This document shows, piece after piece, positions 16,455-25,594 of a stretch of 64,000 nucleotides of DNA. The translations under genes and the position numbers were made by a program. Each line of letters starts with the position of its first letter. Positions within the stretch are counted from its first letter, which is position 1. The DNA is from Pararhizobium antarcticum (GTDB lineage: Bacteria; Pseudomonadota; Alphaproteobacteria; Rhizobiales; Rhizobiaceae), in NCBI RefSeq assembly GCF_001885585.1, contig NZ_LSRP01000107.1, forward strand, positions 124,001 through 188,000, read 5' to 3'. A model generated the notes under the pieces. It was not told the origin of the DNA and did not search any database. It saw only the letters and a program-made list of their open reading frames with translations.

Positions 16455-17558
16455 ATGAAACACGTGTTAACCCGTTCGGCAGCTCTTGCGGCGTTTGTCC
16501 TGCCGCTATTCTTAACGATGAGCGTGACTGCACAGGCGTCAGCCGTCTGCGACAGGCTGAATGCGCGTCTTGCGAACCTGCCGAAAATCATTGCCAGCAA
16601 TGCCAGTGCCCGCGATTATACCACCGCCATTTCAAGGCAGAACCTGGTCCTGCGCAAGGCCCGCAACGATCGGCGCCGGCTCGGCTGCAGTTCGGGCAGC
16701 ATCATCATCATCGGTGGGCCGAATGCCGAGGCTTGCGACAGCATCGAAACCACCATCGAGCAGATGGAAAGCGATCTGGACACGCTGAAGGCGCGCCGCC
16801 AGCACATGGTTTCCGGCGGCGACAACGACGTCAACCGCCGGCGGATCGTCGCGGCGCTGGACGTCAATCGCTGTTTTGAAGAACAGGAGGCCGTGATCAA
16901 CGCATCGACGTCCGAGCCTGAAATCCACCGTAATATTCTCAGCGATATCCCGAAGGCCGGAGAGACATTCTCGATGTTGCGCGGCAGTGCCGACGTCGCC
17001 GATCTCGACATCCCGTCGATCGGCGGCAACGGCACCCTGCGCACCCTGTGCGTGCGAACCTGCGACGGCGCCTTCTTCCCGATCTCGTCGAATGCGACGC
17101 CTGCCGATTTCCAGCGCGATGGCGCCGCTTGCGAGCGCCGGTGCCCGGGGGCAGAGACCGAGCTCTATTATCACGCGCTCACGACGGAAGAGACCGATCA
17201 GATGGTCTCGGCCAGGACTGGCCAGCCCTATACCGACCTGCCGACGGCCTTTGCCTATCGCACCCGCGATCTTCGCCAGGCCGGACAATGCGGCTGCAAG
17301 CCGGCCACCGTTACCGGATCTGGCGTCGATCAGCCTGTGACCGCCAGGCAAAGCCTGCCGGCGGATGGGGCGTCCATCATCGCGGTGACCGCGCCTGCGG
17401 CAAAACAGAAGTCTGTCGCTATCGTCGAGGACCGGCCCTACAATCCCGGCGATGCCAAGGTCAGGGTTGTTGGTCCAACCTTTCTGCCGCCACAGGAATC
17501 GGCGATCGATCTCAAGCATCCGACGGGACCCGGCTACCAGCAGGTCCAGAGCAACTGA
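16455..17558 (+). CDS. DUF2865 family exported cysteine-containing protein
   Basis: A 367-residue protein with a Sec signal peptide (hydrophobic core about 8-24, cleavage near AQASA at 26-30). The body matches DUF2865, found in rhizobial periplasm: GGPNAEACDSIETTI in the N-terminal half, and a cysteine-bearing core LRTLCVRTCDGAFFPISS with CERRCPGAETELYYH. Cysteines are spaced as if forming disulphides. The C-terminal 90 residues are low-complexity and Pro-rich. It ends 4 bp from the bluB stop, converging. Function is unknown for the family. Confidence 0.85.
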   Translation: MKHVLTRSAALAAFVLPLFLTMSVTAQASAVCDRLNARLANLPKIIASNASARDYTTAISRQNLVLRKARNDRRRLGCSSGSIIIIGGPNAEACDSIETTIEQMESDLDTLKARRQHMVSGGDNDVNRRRIVAALDVNRCFEEQEAVINASTSEPEIHRNILSDIPKAGETFSMLRGSADVADLDIPSIGGNGTLRTLCVRTCDGAFFPISSNATPADFQRDGAACERRCPGAETELYYHALTTEETDQMVSARTGQPYTDLPTAFAYRTRDLRQAGQCGCKPATVTGSGVDQPVTARQSLPADGASIIAVTAPAAKQKSVAIVEDRPYNPGDAKVRVVGPTFLPPQESAIDLKHPTGPGYQQVQSN

Positions 17559-17562
17559 TTTT

Positions 17563-18497
<935 letters not shown>

Positions 18498-18569
18498 GCC
18501 ATGGATATGGTCACAGCCCAAAAGCGAAATCAAGGCGAAGCGAAACCGGCTGCCAAGCGCTGGCCTTGC

Positions 18570-19391
18570 TCAGATCGGCGCGTCGGGATGCGGCGACCCG
18601 TCATAGGCACCCCAGATCGACTGGTCGAAGCAGATGACAGAGCCCGTCATCAGTCCGGATTCGGGCGACGACAGATAGGCGCAGGCGCGGGCGACTTCGG
18701 CGGGATCGACCAGCCGGCCGAAGGGCTGGCTCGCAGCCGCCGTCTCCAGCCAGTCGGCGGGTGCGCCGTGGAATTCCCGCTGGATCCGATCCTCGCCCTC
18801 GGATGCCATCCAGCCGATGTTCAGGCCGTTGACCCGGATGCGGTTGCGCAACACCGCATAGGCGGTGTTCTTGGTCAGCGTCTCCAGCGCGCCCTTCGAC
18901 GCGCAATAGGCGCTGATGAAGGGCTGTCCCGCCTTGGCCGACATCGAGCCGATGTTGACGATCGTGCCCTCGGTCTTTTCCCGGCGCATCAGCTTGATGG
19001 CTTCCTGCATCAGGAAGAACGGCGCGCGCACGTTGATTGCAAACATGCGATCGAAAAGTTCCGGGCTGGTATCGAGAATGGTGCCGCGATCGGTGATTGC
19101 AGCAGCATTGACCAGCGCATCGACGCGACCAAACTCGGTATCGCAGGCGGCAACCACCTTGCCGGCATCCTCGACCTTTTCCAGATCGGCCTGGACGTAG
19201 ATCACACGGCATCCCGTCGCCGTGGCGATTTCTGATGCCTTGGCTTCGCCCTTGCTGGCATTGCGCCCGCAAATCACCACGCCGGCCGCGCCCCTTTCCG
19301 CGAAAAGTCCGGCAATCGTTGCGCCCAGCCCCTGCGTGCCGCCCGTCACGATGGCAATCCGGCCATCCATCCGGCCATAATCCTTGGTCAT
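18570..19391 (-). CDS. Short-chain dehydrogenase/reductase (SDR)
   Basis: A 273-residue classical SDR oxidoreductase. The NAD(P) motif TGGTQGLG is at 16-23, the structural NAA motif at 95-97 and N120; the catalytic set is S149, Y162 and K166. Substrate is unknown. It lies 29 bp downstream of the phytanoyl-CoA-dioxygenase-like gene on the same strand, so both are probably one operon, read divergently from a LacI-family regulator. That grouping suggests stepwise oxidation of an alkyl or sugar-derived compound. GGGAAGAG precedes the ATG. Confidence 0.9.
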   Translation of the reverse strand: MTKDYGRMDGRIAIVTGGTQGLGATIAGLFAERGAAGVVICGRNASKGEAKASEIATATGCRVIYVQADLEKVEDAGKVVAACDTEFGRVDALVNAAAITDRGTILDTSPELFDRMFAINVRAPFFLMQEAIKLMRREKTEGTIVNIGSMSAKAGQPFISAYCASKGALETLTKNTAYAVLRNRIRVNGLNIGWMASEGEDRIQREFHGAPADWLETAAASQPFGRLVDPAEVARACAYLSSPESGLMTGSVICFDQSIWGAYDGSPHPDAPI

Positions 19392-19420
19392 TGCATCTCT
19401 TCCCTGTTCGTTATTCCGGT

Positions 19421-20614
19421 TCAGCTGTGCTTCTTGTCGGCCTGTTGCGCCAGCGCGGAGACGAAGGCCTCTACCTCCCAGCCCTCGGCCAGAGCCTGGT
19501 GCATCAGTTGCGCCTGGGTTTTCGGTGCCAGCCCGCCGACCGGCGGATCGCGGTCAAGATTGGTCGGGAAGGAGTAGCCTTCCGCGCATGCGGCGATGGC
19601 GCAGTCGACCTCTCCCGGTAACAACCGCCCTTCGGCCAGCATCACTTTCAGCGCCGGATAGAGCACGCCGCTCATCCGTTCGCGGTTGACCGTTTCCATC
19701 GCCCGCCCGAAGGCCGACGAAACCTGCAGGAGGTTGGCGACGCGCTTGATGTCCTGCGAGCGGTTGGTACCGGCCGCATGAAACAGCGCCGGGTTGAAAA
19801 ACACGAGGTCGCCTTTCTGCAGCGCCAGTTGCACGTGATGGCGATCGAAATAGTCGCGGAACTCCGCGCGCTTCAAGGCGAGATAGCCCGGCTCGTAAGC
19901 CTGGCTGAACGGCAGGAACAGCGTCGGTCCACTCTCGAGCGGCATGTCGCAATGGGCAACGGCCCCCTGCAGCGTCAGCGCCGGCGACAAGCGGTGGACA
20001 TGCGCCGGATAGGTTTCGATCACCGCCGACGTCTGGAAGCCCAGATGATAGTCGCGATGCGCCGATTGGGCGGCGCCGCCCGGATTGACGCGATTGACCT
20101 GCGCGGTCATCTGATAGCCCGGGCCGAGCCAGGCTTCGCTGGCCAGCGCGATCAGCGCATTGCCATAATAGGCCGCGAAATTCTCAGGATCCCTCAAACA
20201 ATGCTTTTCAAGCGAATTCCAGATCCGGTCATTGGCGCCGGGCTTGGCAAAGTGATCGCCGCCGCCGGTGTTCGTCCGGTGTTGCTCGTTGATGATGGCG
20301 TCGAATATCGCGCTGGCCGCATCAAGGATGCCGGTGTCGACATAGGCCTGCTTGATGACGACAACGCCAGGACCGCGCGAAAACGCCTCGCAGATTTCGG
20401 CCAGCACGGCAAGACGCCCCTCCGGCGTTTCCGCCGCCGCCATCACGGCCTTGCCGTCATAGAGCAGCACGTTCTTTTCCACAGCCATGGCATGCGGATA
20501 GTCACCGAGCTGCGTGTTGCGCTCGACCAGCGCGCGAAAATCCTCGATGTCGCAGGCGGCCTCCGTCAGCCACACCCTGTCCTTGCGCTTTTGTGCGTCA
20601 TTGTCCGTCTTCAT
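19421..20614 (-). CDS. Phytanoyl-CoA dioxygenase family (Fe(II)/2-oxoglutarate) protein
   Basis: A 397-residue non-haem iron dioxygenase of the PhyH group. The iron triad is visible as H186-R-D188 and H279, with an arginine shortly after (R285 or R291) for 2-oxoglutarate. The double-stranded beta-helix core is about 165-300, longer flanks being usual in this subgroup. Family members hydroxylate varied small molecules, so fatty acid or CoA substrates are not implied. The ATG has a strong GGGAGG site, which overlaps a 7-bp inverted repeat that may be the LacI-family operator. Confidence 0.85.
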   Translation of the reverse strand: MKTDNDAQKRKDRVWLTEAACDIEDFRALVERNTQLGDYPHAMAVEKNVLLYDGKAVMAAAETPEGRLAVLAEICEAFSRGPGVVVIKQAYVDTGILDAASAIFDAIINEQHRTNTGGGDHFAKPGANDRIWNSLEKHCLRDPENFAAYYGNALIALASEAWLGPGYQMTAQVNRVNPGGAAQSAHRDYHLGFQTSAVIETYPAHVHRLSPALTLQGAVAHCDMPLESGPTLFLPFSQAYEPGYLALKRAEFRDYFDRHHVQLALQKGDLVFFNPALFHAAGTNRSQDIKRVANLLQVSSAFGRAMETVNRERMSGVLYPALKVMLAEGRLLPGEVDCAIAACAEGYSFPTNLDRDPPVGGLAPKTQAQLMHQALAEGWEVEAFVSALAQQADKKHS

Positions 20615-20623
20615 CCCTGGTCC

Positions 20624-20650
20624 TCCCGTCGGATGCGTTCGATGACGGGA
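20624..20650. promoter_or_regulatory. Candidate operator dyad between dioxygenase and lacI-type genes
   Basis: TCCCGTC (20624-20630) and GACGGGA (20644-20650) are a perfect 7-bp inverted repeat, centres 20 bp apart, in the 103-bp divergent promoter region. It could be bound by the adjacent LacI-type regulator, although classical LacI operators have a tighter central CG dyad. Confidence 0.35.
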
Positions 20651-20717
20651 CTATACGCCGGGCGGAAAGCTGTTATAGAGCAGAAACCCATCAAAAAACC
20701 ATCAGGACGGCCCGTCG

Positions 20718-21743
20718 ATGGCGCATGATTTTCTGGTCAAGGACATCGCGTTTCAGGCGGGTGTATCGACAGCGACCGTCGACCGGGTCCTGAACGGTCG
20801 CGCAGGCGTGCGCCGGCAGACCGAGCAGCGCGTGCGTGCAGCGATCGGCGAGTTGGAAAAACAGCAGGGCGGCCTTGAGGTGCAGAGCCGGAAATTCGCC
20901 ATCGACGTCGTCATGGAAGCACCGGCGCGGTTTACCGAAACGGTCCGCCAGGCGTTTGAAAGCGAAGCCGCCACCTTCATGCCGAGCGTCTTTCGCTCAC
21001 GTTTCCATTTTTCCGAGACGATGCGAGCGCAGGACATCGTCAGCCATCTCGACCGTATCCGCCTGCGCGGCACCGATGGCATCGTGCTCAAGGCACCCGA
21101 TGTGCCGGAAGTCAGCCTTGCGGTGGTCAGGCTCGAACAGGCCGGCATTCCCGTGGTGACACTGGTCACCGACCTTCCCAATGCGCCGCGTACGGCCTAT
21201 GCCGGCGCCGACAATCGCGCCGCTGGCGAAACCGCAGCCTACCTGATCGGCGAACGTGTCGCAGGCGCACCGGCGACCGTGCTCGTGACACTGTCGAGCA
21301 ACCGGTTTCGCGGCGAGGAGGAACGGGAGATCGGCTTTCGGCGCACGTTGCGCGACCGCTATCCGCAGGCCAATCTGGTCGAGATCAGCGAGGGCTATGG
21401 CCACGACGCGGCAACCGGCGCGCTGGCGGCAAAGGCGCTGGCGTCTCATCCAGGCATCAACGCCGCCTATTCGATCGGCGGCGGCAACCGCGCCGTGGTG
21501 GCCGCCTTCAAGGCCGCCGGCCGCTCCTGCGGCATCTACATCGCCCATGATCTTGACGCCGAAAACCTGGCTCTGCTGCGCGAAGGCGCCATCCACTTCG
21601 TCCTGCATCATGACCTGAAGACGGATGTCCAGACGGTTTTCCGCGCCATCCTCAATCGCCAACGTCCCCGGCCCGCGCAGGGCTCCCGGCTTTCAGCGGT
21701 GGAAGTGATAACCCCTTATAATATTCCGGCCCGGATCGGATGA
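20718..21743 (+). CDS. LacI-family transcriptional regulator
   Basis: A 341-residue DNA-binding regulator. The helix-turn-helix occupies residues 5-40 (VKDIAFQAGVSTATVDRVLN), with the hinge after it. Residues about 60-335 form a periplasmic-binding-protein-like sensor (Peripla_BP) for a sugar or related small ligand; DGIVLKAPD and YAGADNRAAGETAAYLIGE are typical. It is divergent from the dioxygenase-SDR operon and is its likely local regulator. Related rhizobial proteins sense sugars or polyols, but the inducer is unknown here. Confidence 0.92.
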   Translation: MAHDFLVKDIAFQAGVSTATVDRVLNGRAGVRRQTEQRVRAAIGELEKQQGGLEVQSRKFAIDVVMEAPARFTETVRQAFESEAATFMPSVFRSRFHFSETMRAQDIVSHLDRIRLRGTDGIVLKAPDVPEVSLAVVRLEQAGIPVVTLVTDLPNAPRTAYAGADNRAAGETAAYLIGERVAGAPATVLVTLSSNRFRGEEEREIGFRRTLRDRYPQANLVEISEGYGHDAATGALAAKALASHPGINAAYSIGGGNRAVVAAFKAAGRSCGIYIAHDLDAENLALLREGAIHFVLHHDLKTDVQTVFRAILNRQRPRPAQGSRLSAVEVITPYNIPARIG

Positions 21744-21835
21744 CGTTCGATTTGGCCGCCAGAATGTCCGTCATCAGCCCCAAGACAATCGCGCTTGCAT
21801 CCGGATCGGCACGTTCAGCAAGACCGGCACGTCGG

Positions 21836-22636
21836 TCAAGCACGCAGGATGGGAATGGACGACGTGGAAACCACGGAAAGGTGGTGCGTTTTCGGGGATG
21901 GAGATGGGGCAGATGCATTCTGAAATTTGTAGAAGAGCCCGTTTTTCCGCTGCTCGAAGCAGAGCCCCGGCAATTGCTTCAGTGCTTTGCCAAGGGTTGC
22001 GCACCCGAAGGTCTTGACGCTGAACGTCGGGTCATTGAGGCGCAGGTTTGACGCCAGAACACTGACCGCAAACCAGCCGCCAGTATCCGCGGACATCCTT
22101 CCCGAGACCCCAAACACCAGGCTTTTAAATTGCCCTGGGACCGCGACCACCTTGACGGCACTGGCGGCAACACTTGGGGCCGGCGACGCGGTCCTTTCCG
22201 GTTTTGCCGGCATAAGATTCACAAACCGGTTGCAGGCTTCGCGGAGGCAATCGGCAGCGTTTTGGCCGCCATATCCTGTTACCGACTTTCCTGCAGCCCG
22301 CAAATAGACGGCAAGCGGCGTGAAATCGCTGTCACCCGACGCGAGGCAGAAGTGATCGACGTCCGCAGACCGCAAGAGCTCGATGGCATCGATCGCCATT
22401 CGGATATCGGATGCGTTTTTTCGGCTAGACAGACCGCCCACCTGCACGAGGTCAAGGGCAAATTTCCCTTGGCAGCAGAACCATCCCTTGCCGTGGCCGC
22501 TTGCGAAATTGCCGTAGGCCCGTCGAACGACCGTTGGCCCCAGCATTTCGATGTCGTCGAATATCGGCTTGGCATGCAGATGCGAAACATTCTCGGCGTC
22601 GATGAGGACGGCTACCCTGTTTTTCTCTCGTTCCAC
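21836..22636 (-). CDS. NYN-domain putative RNase with C-terminal LOTUS/OST-HTH domain
   Basis: A 266-residue protein of the LabA/DUF88 group. The N-terminal NYN (PIN-like) nuclease domain covers about 6-145 with the acidic set D13 (LIDAEN), D77 and D102/D104 (ASGDSDF), which would bind metal for RNA cleavage. Residues about 185-240 look like a LOTUS/OST-HTH fold (VKTFGCATLGKALKQLPG, FYKF), a probable RNA-binding module. A basic, Pro/Ser-rich linker joins them. The start is GTG at 22636 with GGGGAA upstream. Function in bacteria is not well known. Confidence 0.85.
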   Translation of the reverse strand: MEREKNRVAVLIDAENVSHLHAKPIFDDIEMLGPTVVRRAYGNFASGHGKGWFCCQGKFALDLVQVGGLSSRKNASDIRMAIDAIELLRSADVDHFCLASGDSDFTPLAVYLRAAGKSVTGYGGQNAADCLREACNRFVNLMPAKPERTASPAPSVAASAVKVVAVPGQFKSLVFGVSGRMSADTGGWFAVSVLASNLRLNDPTFSVKTFGCATLGKALKQLPGLCFEQRKNGLFYKFQNASAPSPSPKTHHLSVVSTSSIPILRA

Positions 22637-22760
22637 GACACATTCCCCGGCTTTGCTTCAGCATGAGAAATACGTATCAATGATGCAATCAAGGGGCCAT
22701 ATTACCTTCCAGCATGGTTAACCCTGAGTTGTCAATATAGCGCATCCCGGCACCGACGCA

Positions 22761-23588
22761 TCACGCCGCAGGCGCATAGCGCACGAAAGCGAACTCCTGG
22801 CCACTTGGCGACCAGTTGGGGACATTGATCGTGCCCTGCCCGCCAAACAGCGCAATCAGGACACGGGCATTCCCGCCGTCCGGATCCATCAGCCGGAGCC
22901 GCACATTGCAGTCGCGCGGGTGATCGAAGACGTCTGCGTCGTAGGACAGGACGAGAAGGTGACGGCCATCGGGAGACGGGTGCGCAAACCAGTCACCGAA
23001 TTCGCTGTCGGTGATGCGCTGCACCTCGGATGCGTCGGGCCGGACGCGCCAGATCTGCATTCGACCCGTTCGGCTGGAGTTGAAATAGATCCATTGCCCG
23101 TCCGGCGCATAGTCAGGCCCGTCATTGCGGCCCTCGCCAAAGGTCAGCCGCGTTTCGGCGCCGCCTTCGACCGGGATTGTATAGATGTCGAATATGTCGT
23201 CGCGGATGCCGCAATAGGCAAGCCTTGTCCCGTCCGGCGACCAGCCATGCCAGTAGGACGGCAGGTTCTGCGTCACCCGTTCCGGCACGCCGCCACCTGA
23301 AGGCAGCGTGTAGATGGTCGACTTGCCGAATTCCGTCTTGTCGCTGATGACGATCCTTGTGCCATCCGGCGACATGCCGTGGTCATTGTTGCAATTGACC
23401 GCAAATCCCGTGTCGATGCGTATCGGCTCTCCACCGTCGAGCGGCAGGCGATACAGAAGCCCGTCGCCATTGATGATCAGCGACTGGCCATCCGGCGCAA
23501 AATTCGGTGCCTCGACCAGCCGCTCCGTCTGCCAGACGATACGCGTCTCGCCAGTCCGGATATCATAGAGTTCGACGGAACTGCGCAT
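22761..23588 (-). CDS. TolB-like PD40 beta-propeller protein
   Basis: A 275-residue protein made of repeated PD40/TolB-like blades; the motif (S/A)PDG recurs about six times (FAPDGQSL, MSPDGTRI, WSPDGTRL, YAPDGQWI, PSPDGRHL, WSPSGQEF). No signal peptide is seen in the form starting at 23588, so it is likely cytoplasmic, unlike TolB. The start has AAGGG upstream; a longer frame would overlap nadE. It begins 37 bp after the nadE stop in the same direction and may be co-transcribed. Role unknown; similar folds are found in lyases, peptidases and scaffold proteins. Confidence 0.8.
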   Translation of the reverse strand: MRSSVELYDIRTGETRIVWQTERLVEAPNFAPDGQSLIINGDGLLYRLPLDGGEPIRIDTGFAVNCNNDHGMSPDGTRIVISDKTEFGKSTIYTLPSGGGVPERVTQNLPSYWHGWSPDGTRLAYCGIRDDIFDIYTIPVEGGAETRLTFGEGRNDGPDYAPDGQWIYFNSSRTGRMQIWRVRPDASEVQRITDSEFGDWFAHPSPDGRHLLVLSYDADVFDHPRDCNVRLRLMDPDGGNARVLIALFGGQGTINVPNWSPSGQEFAFVRYAPAA

Positions 23589-23625
23589 GCCTGAAACCCT
23601 TCGACCCTTCGACCCTTTGACGCTT

Positions 23626-25305
23626 CTAGCGGTCGCGAAACCGGTTGGTGATCGGATAGCGCCGGTCGCGGCCGAAGTTCTTGCGGGTGATCTTGACCCC
23701 CGGCGCCGACTGACGCCGTTTGTACTCGGCGATATAGAGCAGATGCTCGATGCGGTGCACGGTCGGCTCGTCATGGCCGCGCGCGACGATTTCCTCGGTG
23801 CTCATTTCCTTTTCCACCAGGCATTCGAGAATGTCGTCGAGAACAGGATAGGGCGGCAGCGAATCCTGGTCGGTCTGGTTCGGCCGCAGTTCGGCCGACG
23901 GCGCCTTGTCGATGATGTTCTGCGGGATCACCACGCCGGACGGACCAAGCGCCCCCGGCGGCACGGTCGTATTGCGCCAGCGCGACAGCGCATAGACCTG
24001 CATCTTGTAGAGGTCCTTGATCGGATTGAAGCCGCCGTTCATATCGCCGTAAAGCGTCGCATAACCGACCGACATTTCCGACTTGTTGCCCGTCGTTACC
24101 ACCATGGAGCCGAACTTGTTCGACAGCGCCATCAGGATCACGCCGCGCGTGCGGCTCTGCAGGTTCTCCTCGGTAATACCGGGCTCCGTCCCCTCGAAGG
24201 TTTCCGAAAGCGCCTCCAGGAACCCCTGCACCGGCTCCTCGATCGCCACGACATCATAGTGGCAGCCGAGCGCCTTGGCGCAGTCCTCGGCATCCTTGAA
24301 CGAATCCTTCGACGTGTAGCGGTAGGGCAGCATCACGGTGCGCAGCCGTTCCTCCCCGAGCGCATCGACGGCAAGCGCCGCGCAGATGGCCGAGTCGATG
24401 CCGCCGGAAAGACCGAGCACGACATTCTTGAAGCCGTTCTTGTTGACGTAGTCGCGCAGCCCGATCATGCAGGCGCGGTAATCCGCCTCCTCCTTCTCCG
24501 GCAGCCGCGACATCAATCCTTTCTGGCAGACCCAGCCGCCCGCCTCGCGCTTCCATTCGCTGATCGAGACGGCCTCCTCGAACTGGCTCATCTGGAAGGC
24601 CAGCAGCCTGTCGGCATTGACGGCAAAGCTTGCCCCGTCAAACACCAGCTCATCCTGCCCGCCCATCTGGTTGGCATAGAGCAGCGGCAGTCCGGTTTCG
24701 ATCACCTGCTTGATAACGATCTGATGACGGATATCGATCTTGTCGCGATAATAGGGCGACCCGTTCGGTGACAGCAGAATTTCGGCACCGCTTTCCGCTA
24801 GCGTCTCGCAGACGCCGAGATCACCCCAGATATCCTCGCAGATCGGAATGCCGAGCCGCACGCCGCGAAAATTCACCGGACCGGGCATGGCACCCGGATC
24901 AAACACCCGCTTTTCGTCAAACTCGCCATAGTTCGGCAGGTCGACCTTGTCGCGGATCGCGGTGACGGTGCCTGCATCGAGAACGGCGATCGAATTGTAG
25001 CGGCCTGTCTCGTCCTGGCGCGGGAAGCCGATAATGACGCCCGGCCCGCCATCGGCGGTGTCGCTGGCCAGTTGATCGACAGCCTTGCGGCAGGCCCGCA
25101 GGAATGCTGGCTTCAGCACCAGATCCTCCGGCGGATAACCGGAGATGAACAGTTCCGTCAGCAAAAGCAGATCCGCCCCGTGCCGCGCAGCGTCTGCGCG
25201 CGCCTCGCGTGCCTTGGCCAGGTTGCCGGCAACATCCCCCACGGTTGGGTTGAGCTGGGCAACGGCAATGCGGAGCGTGTCGGTGATGGTCTTTTGCGTG
25301 GTCAT
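23626..25305 (-). CDS. nadE: Glutamine-dependent NAD+ synthetase
   Basis: A 559-residue bifunctional enzyme that converts nicotinate adenine dinucleotide to NAD+ with ammonia released from glutamine. Residues about 8-260 are the nitrilase-type glutaminase with catalytic Glu (TELFISGYP), Lys (KVDLPNYGEFDEKR) and Cys (PICEDIWGD). The synthetase follows with the PP-loop SGGIDSA and TGNKSEMSVGYAT. The start at 25305 gives the usual N-terminus; an upstream extension has no support. Last step of NAD synthesis in the cytoplasm. Confidence 0.95.
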   Translation of the reverse strand: MTTQKTITDTLRIAVAQLNPTVGDVAGNLAKAREARADAARHGADLLLLTELFISGYPPEDLVLKPAFLRACRKAVDQLASDTADGGPGVIIGFPRQDETGRYNSIAVLDAGTVTAIRDKVDLPNYGEFDEKRVFDPGAMPGPVNFRGVRLGIPICEDIWGDLGVCETLAESGAEILLSPNGSPYYRDKIDIRHQIVIKQVIETGLPLLYANQMGGQDELVFDGASFAVNADRLLAFQMSQFEEAVSISEWKREAGGWVCQKGLMSRLPEKEEADYRACMIGLRDYVNKNGFKNVVLGLSGGIDSAICAALAVDALGEERLRTVMLPYRYTSKDSFKDAEDCAKALGCHYDVVAIEEPVQGFLEALSETFEGTEPGITEENLQSRTRGVILMALSNKFGSMVVTTGNKSEMSVGYATLYGDMNGGFNPIKDLYKMQVYALSRWRNTTVPPGALGPSGVVIPQNIIDKAPSAELRPNQTDQDSLPPYPVLDDILECLVEKEMSTEEIVARGHDEPTVHRIEHLLYIAEYKRRQSAPGVKITRKNFGRDRRYPITNRFRDR

Positions 25306-25594
25306 GGCAGGCCTGTCTTGACTGTCTCTTGGGGATGCAAAGCAGTTATGTCCCCTATTAGCGTATCCGGCGTGAAAATACCCGGTCCCGGCGCTCAAAA
25401 ACTGAAAAAAACACAGCCTCCTGCCCCGCCCACGGCCGTTCCTGGAAGACCGGGCGGGACCCGCGGCTGCACAGAGCCGTTTCGCAGTGGCCCGCAAAAC
25501 CGGTTGGCAAAGCGCCGCTTTCCCTATTCATCCCCTGTTCAAAATGACGGCTGTATGACAGATCTACGAATGTTTTGTGATATTGGAGAAAACC

